This document shows positions 1 through 12,500 of a stretch of 64,000 nucleotides of DNA, in pieces. Where the stretch lies: NCBI GenBank assembly GCA_013396995.1, contig VWZP01005794.1, positions 1,809,355 through 1,873,354 on the forward strand, read 5' to 3'. The stretch is from Dicaeum eximium (Eukaryota > Chordata > Aves > Passeriformes > Dicaeidae). Both the position numbers and the translations under genes were made by a program. Within the stretch, counting starts at the first letter, position 1. Each line of letters begins with the position of its first letter. The notes under the pieces were generated by a model. That model searched no databases, was not told the origin of the DNA, and saw only the letters and a list, made by a program, of their open reading frames with translations.

Positions 1-3000
1 CAGACAGAATTTTTGTGGTTGCTGTCTTTGCTGGGCAACATCTTGACTCCTCTTGATTTCAGTTCGATTGCTTTTTTTACTGAGAAGACAAGCAAATAAA
101 GAGAAGATTATTCATTATTAAACCTCATTAAAAGAACATATGGCTGCAAAATCATGCATTAAAATAATACAAAGCTATATAGGAAACCTACTGCAGATTG
201 AAATAACTGCAGCTTCTGTGACAATCCAAATAATTTTTCATTTTTATTTATTTTTATAAAAATACAATCATTTGTCATGGTATCATCAGAAGATGTCCTT
301 TTTAAACAGATATTATCAGGATTGGCAATATTTTGAATTTCAGTTTCTTTATGTTCAAAGAAAAGAACAGCCTGTCCTAATTACAGGTATGGATTTCTTG
401 TGTTTGCTATTCCATATAAGAAAATCTTAAAAATTAAAAAAAAAAAAAAATCTTACATAAAATGTACAGAGCATTATCTATACATATTCAAGGACTACAA
501 GCTTTCAATGTGATATGCACACCTGCTTTTGTTTGATTCACTTTTCATCAGGAGACATGTTTTTAGTTCTCTTTCCCAATGAGATTAACCCAGTGTGTTA
601 CATTATTTGGCTCACCTAAACCCCTTTGAATCTACAGGGCAATTTCCACTCAATTGGAAAGAAGAAAGAGAGTAAGAGCTCTCACAGGGGCAAAGTTTTG
701 TGAGAAAGAACAGATGAACTAGAGGTTTAATATCTTTTTTCTCTGTTTAGTCAGCTGAATGGCTGATAAACTCCCAGCCTATCCCTATTAAGTAGTTTGG
801 GCACCATAGGTGGGATCAGGAGCCAAGTAGGAAGAGACATGAGAAGACAGCAGTTCAGCTATACATTAAAGAAGATACAGGGTAGAATTTTAATTGTAAT
901 GGTAAGAGAAAAGGATAGAAATACAGGACACCTTCACAGGATATTTATTAGTTCTGTGGGAACAAATTGAGCAATGGAAAGTAAAATCAGATGTAGAAAA
1001 TAATCGTGGAACAAGCATGAACAACTCAAAATTATTGTGTCCAAAAACAACAGCAGTTGCAAAATAGGTGATGACTGACTGTATCAGAAGGCTAATGACA
1101 ACATCAAGATGCATGTCAATTACTAAGAATTGCAAAAACCTGTAATTCTTCCCTGATTCATATTAAATACTTTTCCCCTAGACCTTGCAGGGGCTAATGA
1201 TCTCAATATGCACTTATTTATCCAAGATACAAAGGGAAACAAGAATTCAAATCAAACATTTCTTATATGGCAATAATTAGTACCTCACTGTACATAAATT
1301 CATACTACAGAATGTAAGTTATACTTTTTATCATTACATGCTATAAATTTTATAATTACTACAATATACACTGATCTGTATGTAAAGATTTCTAAACAGT
1401 GAAGTGGTAGAAATGTCTTTAAATATTGCATTAAAAATCATGATTCTCTTGTATTTATTTCTATATGGCAACTTCAGAGCGAAGGTGGCTTTTCTTGACA
1501 ACTCAAATTGAGCAAATACTGCAGAAAATACGTTCTGTGCTATGTGCAAGTGCAGTCATTCACACCTAAACACAGAAAACAGGTGCTCAAATGATGAAAG
1601 ATGATTGAAACACAATTGTAGCTGAATGGTATGAAATGGTTATGATAGCAGTGTGGTATTTTCTTCTAAGGCAGGAAATGTACATCATACAGAGACATCA
1701 AAGCAGACAGTAAGACTAATATCCCCAAGGCCTTTTGGAAGGGCAAACTTCATGGATATGGTTTTATTTGGACTAGTTTCAAGACTTAGGTATGAAAATC
1801 TCCATCAAGTGCCACCTTATGTTCAGTTTTTTAGGCTGTGTAACAAGTCTGTTAAAATTATTCCACATTTAACGGCAAATGAACAACACAGTTCTTGCAG
1901 AGAATATTTGGGATATTTTCTAGTGTTGTGGTCCCTCCATCAGTATGAATTTCACAATTTATTAATATCTGTGTTATGTAAAGCATGTGAGCAGTTCTTT
2001 GAGGATTCAGAATCCATATTGCTTACATTGATGAGTATTAAAAACATTGAGTTATTAGGCAATGGACAGACAAAAAAGAACTATATTCTCCTTCTTCTCT
2101 TTGTGCTGTGACACTATTTTAGAGTAAAAATTACAATCAGCACTCAAATTTCTTATGACATTTCCCTCTTAAGGGTGTTTATTATACATATTTGAGGCAC
2201 ACTTCTTGTGAGTGAGGAAACATTATACTCACCAGCTTTATTTGAAATATAGAGATCACAAATTGTACCAAGATGTTTTGACTTGATATATGAAAAGCTT
2301 TTTGACTGTCATGCACTGAAACAGGTCCTGCAGTTTCTATCTTTGGATTTTTTTCAGATGTCAAGAAAAAAACATTCTATATCTCACTGAAAAGACATTA
2401 GGGAGGGGATTCACAAAACTTAAGATCAGTCATCTAAATGTATGTTTTATGATGAGAAATAGCTCACTCAAGGGGGTGATTCATCCACTTCTAAGATAGA
2501 CACAATGAATCCTCCTCTGGAGATGCCTTTTCCTCCTCAAAAAACATAACAGAAATATATAATACTTGCTGAAGCTAGATCCCTACCTTTTAGACAGTAA
2601 ACATCAGGTGGAATGAGCCTTTATGCCTGGAAAACTTTAACAGCCAAATGTAGTTATCTGGGAGAAATATGGATCCAATAGGTTAAATAGGATAGTTTGA
2701 TATATAAAAAGCAAACTTTTGCCTCTTTTATAGTTGAGTGTGTAAGTTTTCACATGTGGCCTGTATGATGTTTTACTGTAGTTTTAAAAGGTATTAAGCA
2801 AGCATGGTCTCTAAAATAAAAACTGTTCAACATCTGAAAAAGAAACAGAGACTACTGCACACTGTGGTTCAAGTGAACCAATTCAACTCCTCCTGTAAAT
2901 AAAAGAAATACTCTATATTGGATATCTTATAACAATTTAAATCCCATTTGAATAATTTTTCTGAAACACTTCTTTATAACTTCCCCATTGCACCTTCATT

Positions 3001-6000
3001 AGAAAGTTTTCCCTGATTTCAAAGATGATTTTCCATTTAACAGCACAAAAAGAGGAATGGATTTACATTAATAATGTCAGAATTGAACAACACTTTCCAA
3101 CTTTTAAGTGATTATTTTTAAAATCTGCATAGCCTTCTGCTGTCTTCACTTAAACATTCAGTTAAGCTTACTGAATTAGCTCACTTCATCTTTTCTGTTC
3201 ATTGTAGCTGCAAGAGTCTTTTGGAGATGAGCTACTTATTCAGGGAGGAGGGCAGAGAGCTGAGTGCTGGAAATCCACGACAGCCTTAGCCTACTGGAAA
3301 GCACCAGTGGTATTCCTTAAACTTTTGCTATAGCTGAAATAAACTCAGCCATGAAAAGAATATATGCCTAGTCTTATCCGAATGGATCATGAAATAAAAC
3401 TTTCAGGTTGTAAATCCTCATTCAAATCTACTCTGATTTCCATGCAGCTCTTAGTTTCTGACATATTTGAACATGTGTGAAGAAAATACATTTTACCCCA
3501 AACTTCAGTGACATAATGTTTTTCCCCAATTACCCAGGTACATCTCGCCGATTTTTCTTCCTGCATGAAATAACCTCCAAGACCTCAAATACTGGCTACC
3601 ACTCAAAGCTAAAATATTCTGACATCATCTGCTGGTACTTCCTCAAGCTGCTCTACTGCTGCTCTGCTGAGTTCAGCTCTTGGCTGCCCTTCAGTGAAGA
3701 TTTTTCCTAAGTACAGATATTTGAAGGTGAAGAGGAACAGCATATTGCCCACTATCTGGTGATCACAGCAAGCACCTTTCCTGTCCAGTCTGAAGCTCTA
3801 TGTCACTATAAGAAATATACATAGATCTATTTGAACAGTTCTCTGGTTTTGTTACAGTACAGGAAAAGCCCTAATATTTTCAGCATTTTTTACATATGAT
3901 GCATATTTTTTACAAAGACTTACATTTTGCTTTAAATATTTTGCAGAGTTCAGTAAAAAACAGTGATGTGTTTTCAAGAACATAAGATTATTCTTGAAAG
4001 AATTCAGCAAATTTATCTCAGTACAGTGCAGAATTAATCAATTTACTTTTGCTTTAGTTTCACTGTTCTGATTTTCTTCAATCTGAGTAATTCTGTTGTA
4101 AAGCAAAGCATTTTCTTAATTCAGATTGAAGAATCCACTTCAGTGCTGTTTGCTTTGCCCTAGTACCTAATCTTTCCGCCTTCTCCTCCACAGACACAAT
4201 TATGAGAATACTACCTTTTTTTGGCCCTGGAATAAATAATCTACAATTTCACATTTGGCAGCATCAGTGCTCTCTCCAGATTATACTTATGAATGAAACA
4301 TTTCTTTCTTGTTACTCAAAGTCATGTGGAACCAGTAAACAGTTATCTGTTTCTAGGTTTTCTTCTGCTTCACTATGGCCTGTTGTACTATGAATTATTT
4401 CTAAAAGTTTAGTATTTATGAGAATAAGAAAAAAGCAATCATTCTCAATCTTGCTATTCACTTCAGTTTATGATGGGAATTCTATAATAATTTTGTTGAT
4501 AAAACAAGATCCCACACTCAATAACCTGGGAGCATCCTAAGAAGTGTTTCCTCTCAGCTGCCCACATGACTTTTTGCAGAAACATCACAGTCTTCCATAG
4601 GATCTCTAGTTGAAACCAACTCATTGGAATAGTCCATCCCTTTTCTGTTTCTCTATTCCCTGCCTGAAGAGTATTCAGTCTAATACACTCTCCCAGTGTT
4701 TCTCTCACTAACAGCTTTCAAAATGTTCCCTACTAATCGGTATTGTAACTCCAGAGAGTTTCACAGCAGGCACAAATGTTTCTCCTATATGGCTGCCTGT
4801 AAAAGCTGTAGGTTCATGATCAGTTGGCTTCCTTGTTCCATCAATTCAGTAAAGTACTGCCTGTCACTATCAGACCTTCCACCTGCTCCCTGTGCTGGAA
4901 ATCTCTGCATGCAGTACTAGTGAATAAATGGCACCAAGACAAATTGGTGTCACAATAGATTTTTACACAAATCTTTCTCATTCTATTTGTATAAGCTGAC
5001 ACAGGTTCTGCAGGTTTAAAAAGGAACACAGCCATTTGTTTTCCATTAACCTTGTCTATGTCTCCTAGCTGGCCCCTTGCCCTGATGGACTGCCTTAGCT
5101 ACTTTTTGCTTTCAATGTATGATATATCATAATAAAACCAGTCCAGCAGGCACCAAGTCTTCAAAGACAGCAGATATTCTCCATAGTTCTGGAAAACTGT
5201 ATCAACACAAATTACTCTATGAACATACAGCATTGCAGAGCACACTGGGTAGTAGTGTGTAGGAATTGTCTCTAAAAATAAATCATAAAATGAGAACCAG
5301 TCAGTTCCTTGTTTGAATATCACTTCAACCATAGTCTTTTGAATAGTCTTACCTTCTGGGAGATAACACCATGCCAAACAATGGCTGAAGTCTGAATTCC
5401 TGTTACTAAATTGGCATCTTAGTGCTGCTATCATGAGACAGCTACGTCAAAGCCTTTTTAGCAACATTTTACTAGACACTTAAGAAAGAAGTATTACTGT
5501 GGCAGTACTGGAGTACATATTTACAGTGGTTCTATGAACCACAGAAAAGAATGGTCAAGAAAAATGGTGGATTATCTCCTTGTTGATGTTTTCATATCAA
5601 GACTGTTTTACTCTCTTGATAATAAAATTTAACAAAATATAAATTTTTGTCTCAGTACCATTCAAAGGAGAAGTCTATTCAGCATCACTTAAGAGCTAGA
5701 AAAGGACATGTTTTTCTGGTTCTTGATTTTATAAATTGCTTTTCGTAATTTTCTTTCTAAATTTATTTTAAGTAACAATTCTAAATGAAATCCCTGACCA
5801 AAATTACCAGGCATCAAGGAAACACTGAAAATTCTTTCCACTTATTTAAAACATCATTTCTAGGATTTTAAAGAATATGTAGAAAAGACAGACAGGCATT
5901 TATAGGCAGACTTAGCGAATTATGAAAATTAATTTAAAGAACTAGCAATTGCAAGTTGATTTACATTATTTCACTCGTGGTTTTCCATCAGCATAGATTT

Positions 6001-7791
6001 ATTTCAGCAGCCTCCATTATATTAATTATTTGACTTCGGGATTATCTGTTTGTTAAATCCTGAATTACTGAATGTAGTTAAACACAACAAATATATAACT
6101 TGTGGTAGGTACATAATTATCAAAATACCTAATACCTCCTTGAACCGCTCTGAAAACTTGCCAAAAATAGAATACTTTATTTGAAACCCTCTGCAACAGA
6201 GGCCTGAGTTACTGCGAAAGTAAACACAGCCATTAATTGTGTTTTGCTTTGGAAGCTTTCTTATTCTGTTCTATTTCTAGGAATTTTGAAATAAATATTT
6301 AACTTAAGCTGTATAGCTAAAGGTATTGCGGGGTCCTTTTGTCCTAAAAAGAAAACAAAAAAAATTTTAAAAACCCTTTTACTGTTCTGGCAATAAGCAA
6401 AATCTAATCAGGCATACATGCTGTAAATAGGCAAAAAACCAGGGGATTCTTTATGACATCTTTTAAGTCACTCTGTGTACATTGACAAGCTTTGTTTCTG
6501 GGAAGTGCCAGGTTCTCATCTCCTAGTTAGCCTGTTAAGGATACTTCACCTCTGGGGAATTTATGTGTTTATGAAGCACTGGCATAAGACAAATCATATG
6601 CTCTGCAACTCCCACTGAATATGCAAAGGGATTCATGTATTAGCATAAGTGAGGGTAGAGGAATTAAAAAAAAAAAAAGAAGCTCATAACTGAACGACTG
6701 TAACATCTTTCCCCTCATGACAATGCCACCAAGGAACAAGGCAGAACAAGAACTATCCAAAGATGTCTACTGTGAGAGTTCATTTCCATGAGACCAATAT
6801 TGCTGGCATGGCAGAAATGACAAAGACAAGGCAGAGCATGTCACTGCAATGTAATTTTTTCTGGTGGTTTTCAGGGCCATTCAACACCATGCCTCCTTCT
6901 AAATAAAAACTCTGAAACTACGAAAAAATATTCCACAGGTAAACACAGAGAAACTGGGACATAAATATTTTTATTGATGAAATCAACATCAAAATACAAA
7001 AAATCAAATTAAAATGACAAAGGATGTGTGGAGAGGAAAAAGCAACAAATACCAAAACAAAACTTTCACTCTATATCTAATGAATTTTTAAAATGTTTAA
7101 GTTTTCTTTAAACATTACTCTAATCTGATGGAAGATGGGACAATAAATATGATTCATGAGGAAATCCAAACATCAATCATTTGGATTCACTTTTTACACT
7201 ACAATATTTTATTTATAAATTCAGCTTGCCAAGTATTTTAAAATTATATTTACTTGATGCATTAAGATGCGCAATTCTAGTACAGTGCTTATTTATTTTT
7301 ATACTAGTGAGCTGGTTTTCTTGACCATATTAAAAATGGGGCACTAAATATTTCAAAAAATACAAGCTAGAAAGATCTGAAAAAAATTGCTGAACAAACA
7401 AATTAATTATGCATAGCTTTATATCCAATTGGTAGCTCCAATATTTAAATGAAATAAATTATAATAATTCTGTTTGTGTGATCAAAGATCAAAGAAAAGA
7501 AAATTAAACTGACTGCTTGTTAGTATTAGTTTTGGCTGACTGGAAAAGGCCAAGTTACAGCAATAATATAGCTATGGCAAGATGATAATAAACATGATGG
7601 TAATTTGATAGGAGGGGGAAAGTGTAATTAAAGCATCTGTATGCTAGCAATATAAAAAGTCTGATAATCAGAATTCTTACTAGGAAAAGGAAAAAAGTCT
7701 CTTATCCCATTGCTGCTCAGAGGTGTTATGCTGCCTCCCATGCTGACTTGCTTTCAAAAAGCTAGTGACACTGCTACATGTGCTAGGTTAG
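1..7791. other. Intronic sequence without recognised features
   Basis: AT-rich unique-looking DNA. It contains short A-runs (436-450 and 6666-6678) and scattered chance reading frames. The longest is 152 codons on the plus strand at 1653-2111, with no domain I recognise, no splice context and AT-rich codon use like its surroundings. I saw no repeat families, RNA genes or exons here. Confidence 0.6.
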
Positions 7792-8460
7792 TGTGGAGAT
7801 TTAACACCAGATGGAAATTAAACTCGAATAAGCCACTCCCTTTCCTCTCACCCTCTCCAGTAAGAGGAGGATTAAGACAGAGACTATGGGTTGAGATAAG
7901 AAAAAGAAAAAAAAGCAATGGAATAAGGAACACACAGTAATAGCAACAATGTCAATAACACCATATAAAAAAAGAGAAGGTGCTTTACACACTACAGGAG
8001 TTCACCACCTTGACTTAGTTCCATGTGGCTGCTGGGACAAAGACAAGATGGTGGCCACTTCCTTTGGTTGATTCTCCCTGTCCCTGAGCCAAAGACAATG
8101 GCAAACAATGGTGGACAAACCCCTGAAAGCCAGATTGTCTGTGTCATGCCACGCTGCCAGTTCAGAAGCTGGACTTGATTCCGCATGGCTGCTTTCGGCA
8201 CCGGTGCTGCACCGCGCTGGCTCTGCCGGGGTTTTGGCTCTGCCACAACATGGCAGTCCCACTTTTGTCAGCACCATGCCTTGGAGACACTGCGGCTTTA
8301 CCATGTCTGCAAGCCACATCCCAGAGAAACAGGACAGGGATGATCAGCAGCAGCAGCAGAGGATGATTCCAACAGAGCTGTTCCCAAAAACCTCTCCAGC
8401 AGAGAGGCAAAATTAGGGGCTTCTGGGGCCCTACACGGGTGTAGGGCCTGCCCCCTCTGC
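7792..8460 (-). mobile_element. ERV LTR (solo or partial), minus strand
   Basis: Read on the minus strand, this is related along about 450 bp to the LTR at 49266-50164. Both share the block around TTGTCTTTGTCC, the block GTGTGTAAAGCACCTT followed by a GTTGCTGTTACTGT-like motif, and the terminal part ending about 200 bp after that block. The 3' LTR end (CA on the minus strand) is at 7792. The 5' end is unclear because similarity fades beyond about 8250-8460. The stretch is GC-rich, which produces many overlapping chance ORFs on both strands that should not be annotated as genes. No internal retroviral genes or primer-binding site flank it. Confidence 0.75.
8427..8448. repeat. Perfect inverted repeat, 10-bp stem with 2-base loop
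   Basis: GGCCCTACAC at 8427-8436 is exactly complementary to GTGTAGGGCC at 8439-8448, with GG between. This near-palindrome lies in the 5' part of the minus-strand LTR and is GC-rich, so it could form a stable hairpin. It may be a chance feature of the LTR or the trace of a small inverted duplication. Confidence 0.85.
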
Positions 8461-8800
8461 AGCCAGGACAGTGAGGCAATAAAAAGAGTACCCCTGAACA
8501 CACAGAGGAGCACAGGGACATGGTGATGGATGGGTGAGACAAATGCCACCTCTTCCTGGCCTTTCCAAAACCGCCCTAGATCCATCACCACAAGTGCAGA
8601 AGAAATGCAGAGGGTCTTGGGCAAGTGGGGGAACCAACACAGAGACCCAGCCTCTACCCCAGCCTCCCCAGGGCTGTCCCTGGTGAGACCCAGCCCCAGG
8701 GGCTGGAGCACAGCTCACTCTAGGAGCTCTCCAGTCACTTCAGAGACCCAGGAGGGGCCCTGCTCAGGGACACAGAGCTCATTGTGAAGTAAAAGCAATG
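8461..8800. mobile_element. GC-rich block, probably ERV-derived
   Basis: A stretch clearly richer in GC than its surroundings, continuous with the LTR at 7792-8460. I could not align it to the 5' half of the related 49-kb copy. It may be the 5' part of a divergent subfamily, adjacent ERV sequence, or a different nested element. No coding frame in it resembles a retroviral protein. Confidence 0.4.
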
Positions 8801-8804
8801 AGCA

Positions 8805-9133
8805 TTTTGGTAAAGCACAAGGCTAATTATGGAGTATTTAGGGAAGGAACCAACATCAGGGAAAGGGATGGATTAAACTGGCTTGGGAAGGAACAGATAT
8901 GCAAATATACAGGCATAAAATAATTGTAGGGGATGGTTGCATGTAAACTGGGGCTGGTCATTATGCTTGTGTAACCATGCCCTGTGCAGTGGCTTTACCT
9001 TCAGTGACTTTCAGGACTGAGGAACTCCAGTCCTTTTTAGCCTAATTCCCAGTGAAACCACAAGAAGTGCATGAGATCAGGACAAATAGATTTTAATAGA
9101 TTTACATTAAAGAAAAAATATATATTTGTGTAT
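8805..9133 (+). mobile_element. Possible remnant of a different ERV LTR
   Basis: The segment contains ATGCAAATA, a run reading CATAAAATAA, and then a stretch around CCCTGTGCAG and CTCCAGTCCTTTTTAGCC. This resembles the promoter to U5 layout of another avian LTR family. It directly abuts the LTR that starts at 9134. Boundaries and family are uncertain. Confidence 0.35.
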
Positions 9134-9537
9134 TGAGTTTGAGTGACAGCTTTTTGTGGGGGCGTAGGGGTGCTGCAGGGGCAGCTTCTGTGATGAGAGC
9201 TTCCAGAAGCTTCCTTCATGTCCAATAGGACCAAAACCTGATGGTTCCAAGATTAACCCAACCCTGGCTGAGGCTGAGCCCATCAGCAATGGAGTAACAT
9301 ATTTAAGAAGGAAAAAAGTCACTGTGCAGCATTATTAGCAGCCAGAGAAAGGAGGGAGAATAAGTGAGGGTTGAGCCTGTTTTGCCCATGACAGTAACTG
9401 GCAAGTGATACTTTGCTGTCCTTATCTCAATACATTTTCTCTTACTTGTCCTGGTGAGGGGAAGGAGTGAATGACTGATATGGTGAGCATGGATGGATGA
9501 TTGGTATCCATCCAACATCAACCCACCACCCACCACA
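9134..9537 (+). mobile_element. Internally deleted avian ERV LTR
   Basis: The 5' part (GACAGCTTTTTGTGGGGG, GGTGCTGCAGGGGCAGCTTC, then CAGCCAGAGAAAGGAGG near 9340) and the 3' part (TTGAGCCTGTTTTGCCCATG, then TGTCCTTATCTCAA, ending CAACCCACCACCCACCACA) belong to a very common bird LTR family. The family's long middle section, with repeated GGAGCAG/CTGCAGCCCATGG units and the AATAAA region, is missing. The two ends join near 9355. The last bases contain a small CCACCAC duplication. No target-site duplication is evident. Confidence 0.8.
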
Positions 9538-10223
9538 GTCCTTATGATGCTATCTGCAGATGGACAAGCTACCCCTTTTTGTGGAATATCTTGTGATTTT
9601 GTTTTGTGAACAGCATTTACACCTGACAGCTACCATGAAAAATCTATATAAGGACTCTAAAACACAATAACTTACTATCTGGCAAAGCACAAAAGCTGCT
9701 TTCATTTAATATCTAAGGACTGCAATTAAAATTTCTGACTTTTGTATTTCCCTGAAACAATGGACTGTTGTTACTGTGCAGCACAATTATACATCTTCAG
9801 CACACACACACGAATGAGCCAAGCAAGCAGTCACAAAGAGACAGCAGAGGCAGACTTTAAAGAACTATTCTTTCTGGCAAGCAGCAACAGGAGAAAGCAG
9901 TCTAAATAACATTAGAAAGTAGAGTCCCGAATGCCCTGAGGACAGCTGCTCAAGATTTAGAATTTCTGGGAAATTAGAACAATCACAAAGATTCCTTCAG
10001 TTTGGTCTGGTAATGGGGACTCATTTATTAGTAAAGTGAGTGTTAAATGGTTACATTAAAAAAGTCTATATATTTACTTTTTGCCCAGAGGACAAATATA
10101 AGGATTGTGTCTGAAGACAAGCAGACATTGGAGACACCCTTTCACTGCTAGGTTTTATGCCTGAAAACAAGCCTGTGTATGTCACAAGACTTAGCTTTTG
10201 TGGAGGGCTTTTTTTTTTTTTTT
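9538..10223. other. Intronic sequence, no gene seen
   Basis: Contains a short CA run (9801-9811) and a T-run from about 10209 that leads into the assembly gap. Nothing else recognisable. Confidence 0.5.
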
Positions 10224-10260
10224 NNNNNNNNNNNNNNNNNNNNNNNNNNNNNNNNNNNNN
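10224..10260. other. Assembly gap (37 N)
   Basis: A run of N directly follows a T homopolymer of at least 15 bases. The gap probably reflects failure to sequence or assemble through the homopolymer, so its true length is unknown. A CR1 copy begins about 100 bases later. Confidence 0.98.
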
Positions 10261-10361
10261 GATCAGTTCAAATAATTGTTTAACTTGAGAGAAGTACTGA
10301 AGATGGAAATATATGTCAAAGCTGTTGAATTTGTTGAATTATGGAAACAAAAACATAAGGG

Positions 10362-10758
10362 AGAAGCTCAAAGAGCTGGGACATTTTAGCCTGGGTGAGT
10401 GAAAGCTTGGGGGGATCAGGGGTGGATCTTATTGGTGTGCATTAATACCTGTGAGATGAGAGGGTGTAAAGAAAGTGGAGTCAGAGTTTTCATGATGATA
10501 TCCATTGACAAGACAGGAGACAATAAGCACAAACTGAAACTCAGGAAAACCCACTTACAAAAAAATGAAAACCTTTTTACTCTCGGAGTAAACACTGGCA
10601 TTGGTTGCCCAAAGAGGCTGCAGATTCTTTGATCTTGGAGGTATTCAAAACCCACCTGACAGTGCTGGGCAGCTTGCTTTAGGTTACCCTTCTTTGAGAA
10701 GGATCCTGGGCTAGATGAGCTCCAGAGGTCTCTTCCAACCTCTGCTATTGTGCAATTT
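10362..10758 (+). mobile_element. CR1 LINE 3' fragment
   Basis: Shows the CR1 3' landmarks in order: GCTCAAAGAGCTGGGA, TTTTAGCCTGGGTGAG, the GGCATTGGTTGCCCAAAGAGGC motif, GATCTTGGAGGTATTCAAAACCC, and the terminal GGCTAGATGAGCTCCAGAGG / CTCTTCCAACCTCTGC. It is truncated at the 5' side, as is normal for CR1. No long open frame remains. Confidence 0.93.
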
Positions 10759-12497
10759 GTGGTACTAATAGACTACTCTAGCTGAAAACATTGTTACTTC
10801 TGCTTAGCTTTCAAATACACGTATAAAAAAATTACTAATGCTGTGTAATAAAAATGACTTAATGAAGCTGTTATATTAACTTGATTTTATACCCCTATGA
10901 ATTTTCATCCTATGGATCTTGAAATCTTTCTCCTAGGTTTTAACACAGTTTATCCTTATATCACTAACATAGGAACTTATTTAATTGCAATTGAGTCTGA
11001 TAAGATAGATAACTATATAATTCATGATCTCTCATGTAATTCAGAAATGTTTGTGTAAAACACAGTAAATTTTATAAACCTGCAATTCAAAAGAATAATC
11101 TAAATTATGAGAGAAATTTCTGTAATTGTAAGAATTTGAATTGCAATAAGATACTTCCACTTGTCATTCAAGTTATATTCTACATCAGGGAAGTTTACAC
11201 TTATATCCAATATCTGATGTATTATGCATATCAAGAGAGACACATCTGAAATAATGATCTCCCCAGATATTTCCCAAAAGTTTTAACTACTTGGTGAGTA
11301 TATGTCTAGAGATAAGATAAATTGAAGAAGAACAAAAACTATTTTCCAGTGTATGTTACATCATCACAAACTTCCCCTTGTTATTCTGTTGATTCATAGT
11401 TTTCTGGTGCATCAGCAGGATGAATCACAATGTTTTTGTGGACCCAATTAACAGTTTAAGACACAGAGTTAACATCCCCAGAAGTGGTATAATATATGAA
11501 TCCTTGATAAACTTTGGAAAAAAATAAGTAAGTGCAAAGGATCACATACTTATCCTGAGTTGCCAAAATAAAATGAAATTTCAGAATTTTTTTTTCTGAA
11601 ATATTCAAAACATTTTTAAAACGGAAAGAACTATGTGTATTAAATGTTTTTGTTGCACATGCATGCCATAGTCACAGTTGTTGTAATGTATTTGTCATTT
11701 AAAAAATGACAGAGGTCCCACAGTTTCAGGGAAAAAACACAAATGTCTAAACTCCTAAAGGATTTGATGCTGTGGGGCATAAAAGGGTTGGAACAGTGTA
11801 TGTAAGTGCAGAATTTAAAAGCACAGATAAATTAAGAAGCTTTTCTATTTTCCATATAACTACCATGTCTTTCATCTTGAGTAATGATTTGTAAAGTACA
11901 AAAATCAATAAAGAATCCATTCAAAAAAAATTGCATTATAAAAAGTATCTACATGAACATAAGTAGAAATGACAGCAGTACTGACATCTTCTTGTCTTCT
12001 TTTGAAGTTGTATATGCAAATATATGCAGGAATCTGAAATATAATCTGTATTATACTATGGTTGAGTCAAATTTCCAAACTATGAATGTAGCTTTTGGAT
12101 AAGTTATATTTTGAATAATGAAGGAAGACAATGTCTAGATAGAAGCCTGCCTTTGTGTGGAATTGACTTTCTGCAAGTTGCATTCCAGGCATGTTTTTAA
12201 AGCAAAGATCGGACTGACTGCAAAGAAATTTATTATAGAAAAAGTGAGCAAGCAAATCCGTATTTAGAGCAAACTGCATTGCGAAGCACACATACTTTTT
12301 CTGAAAGTAAATCCCTAGAGATATCTGCTCACACAAGGAAAACAGATTCAGTGTAAAAGCAGTAGTAATACAGTAATAAAAAGAGTCACCTTTTTACTGT
12401 GACTGTGATATTTAAACATAATTATCAAATTCTGCCACCACTTTAGTGATGCTTAAAGGTAAAGGACTTTTTAGGCGTGCTTTTATAGGTTTCCTAC
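10759..12497. other. Intron next to the CSMD1 exon, no repeats recognised
   Basis: AT-rich sequence with no recognised element. The first bases of this intron (reading the minus strand from 12497) follow a good donor site. I searched for the next CSMD1 exon peptide (it should begin VKK) and did not see it. Confidence 0.5.
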
Positions 12498-12500
12498 CTT
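12492..12500 (-). promoter_or_regulatory. Splice donor of the CSMD1 exon
   Basis: The minus strand reads AAG|GTAGGA. GT falls at 12497-12496, directly after the last exon base at 12498. The protein frame runs open for another 28 codons past this point, but that sequence no longer resembles a CUB domain, which supports ending the exon here. Confidence 0.85.

Larger units (their letters stand above)
1..12497 (-). other. CSMD1: CSMD1 intron following the exon (partial)
   Basis: Everything to the left of the exon is inferred to be the start of the next CSMD1 intron, since the gene reads right to left and no second exon was found. It holds a cluster of LTR material at 7.8-9.5 kb and a CR1 at 10.4-10.8 kb. 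The far end of the intron lies outside the window. Confidence 0.8.

Noticed and set aside
7992..8787. Cluster of overlapping 60-137-codon frames on both strands
   Set aside because: All are explained by GC-rich LTR-derived sequence. The frames conflict with each other and none resembles a viral or host protein.
12412..12497. Continuation of the CSMD1 frame past the exon
   Set aside because: A consensus donor precedes it and the translated sequence stops resembling a CUB domain, so it is intron read-through.
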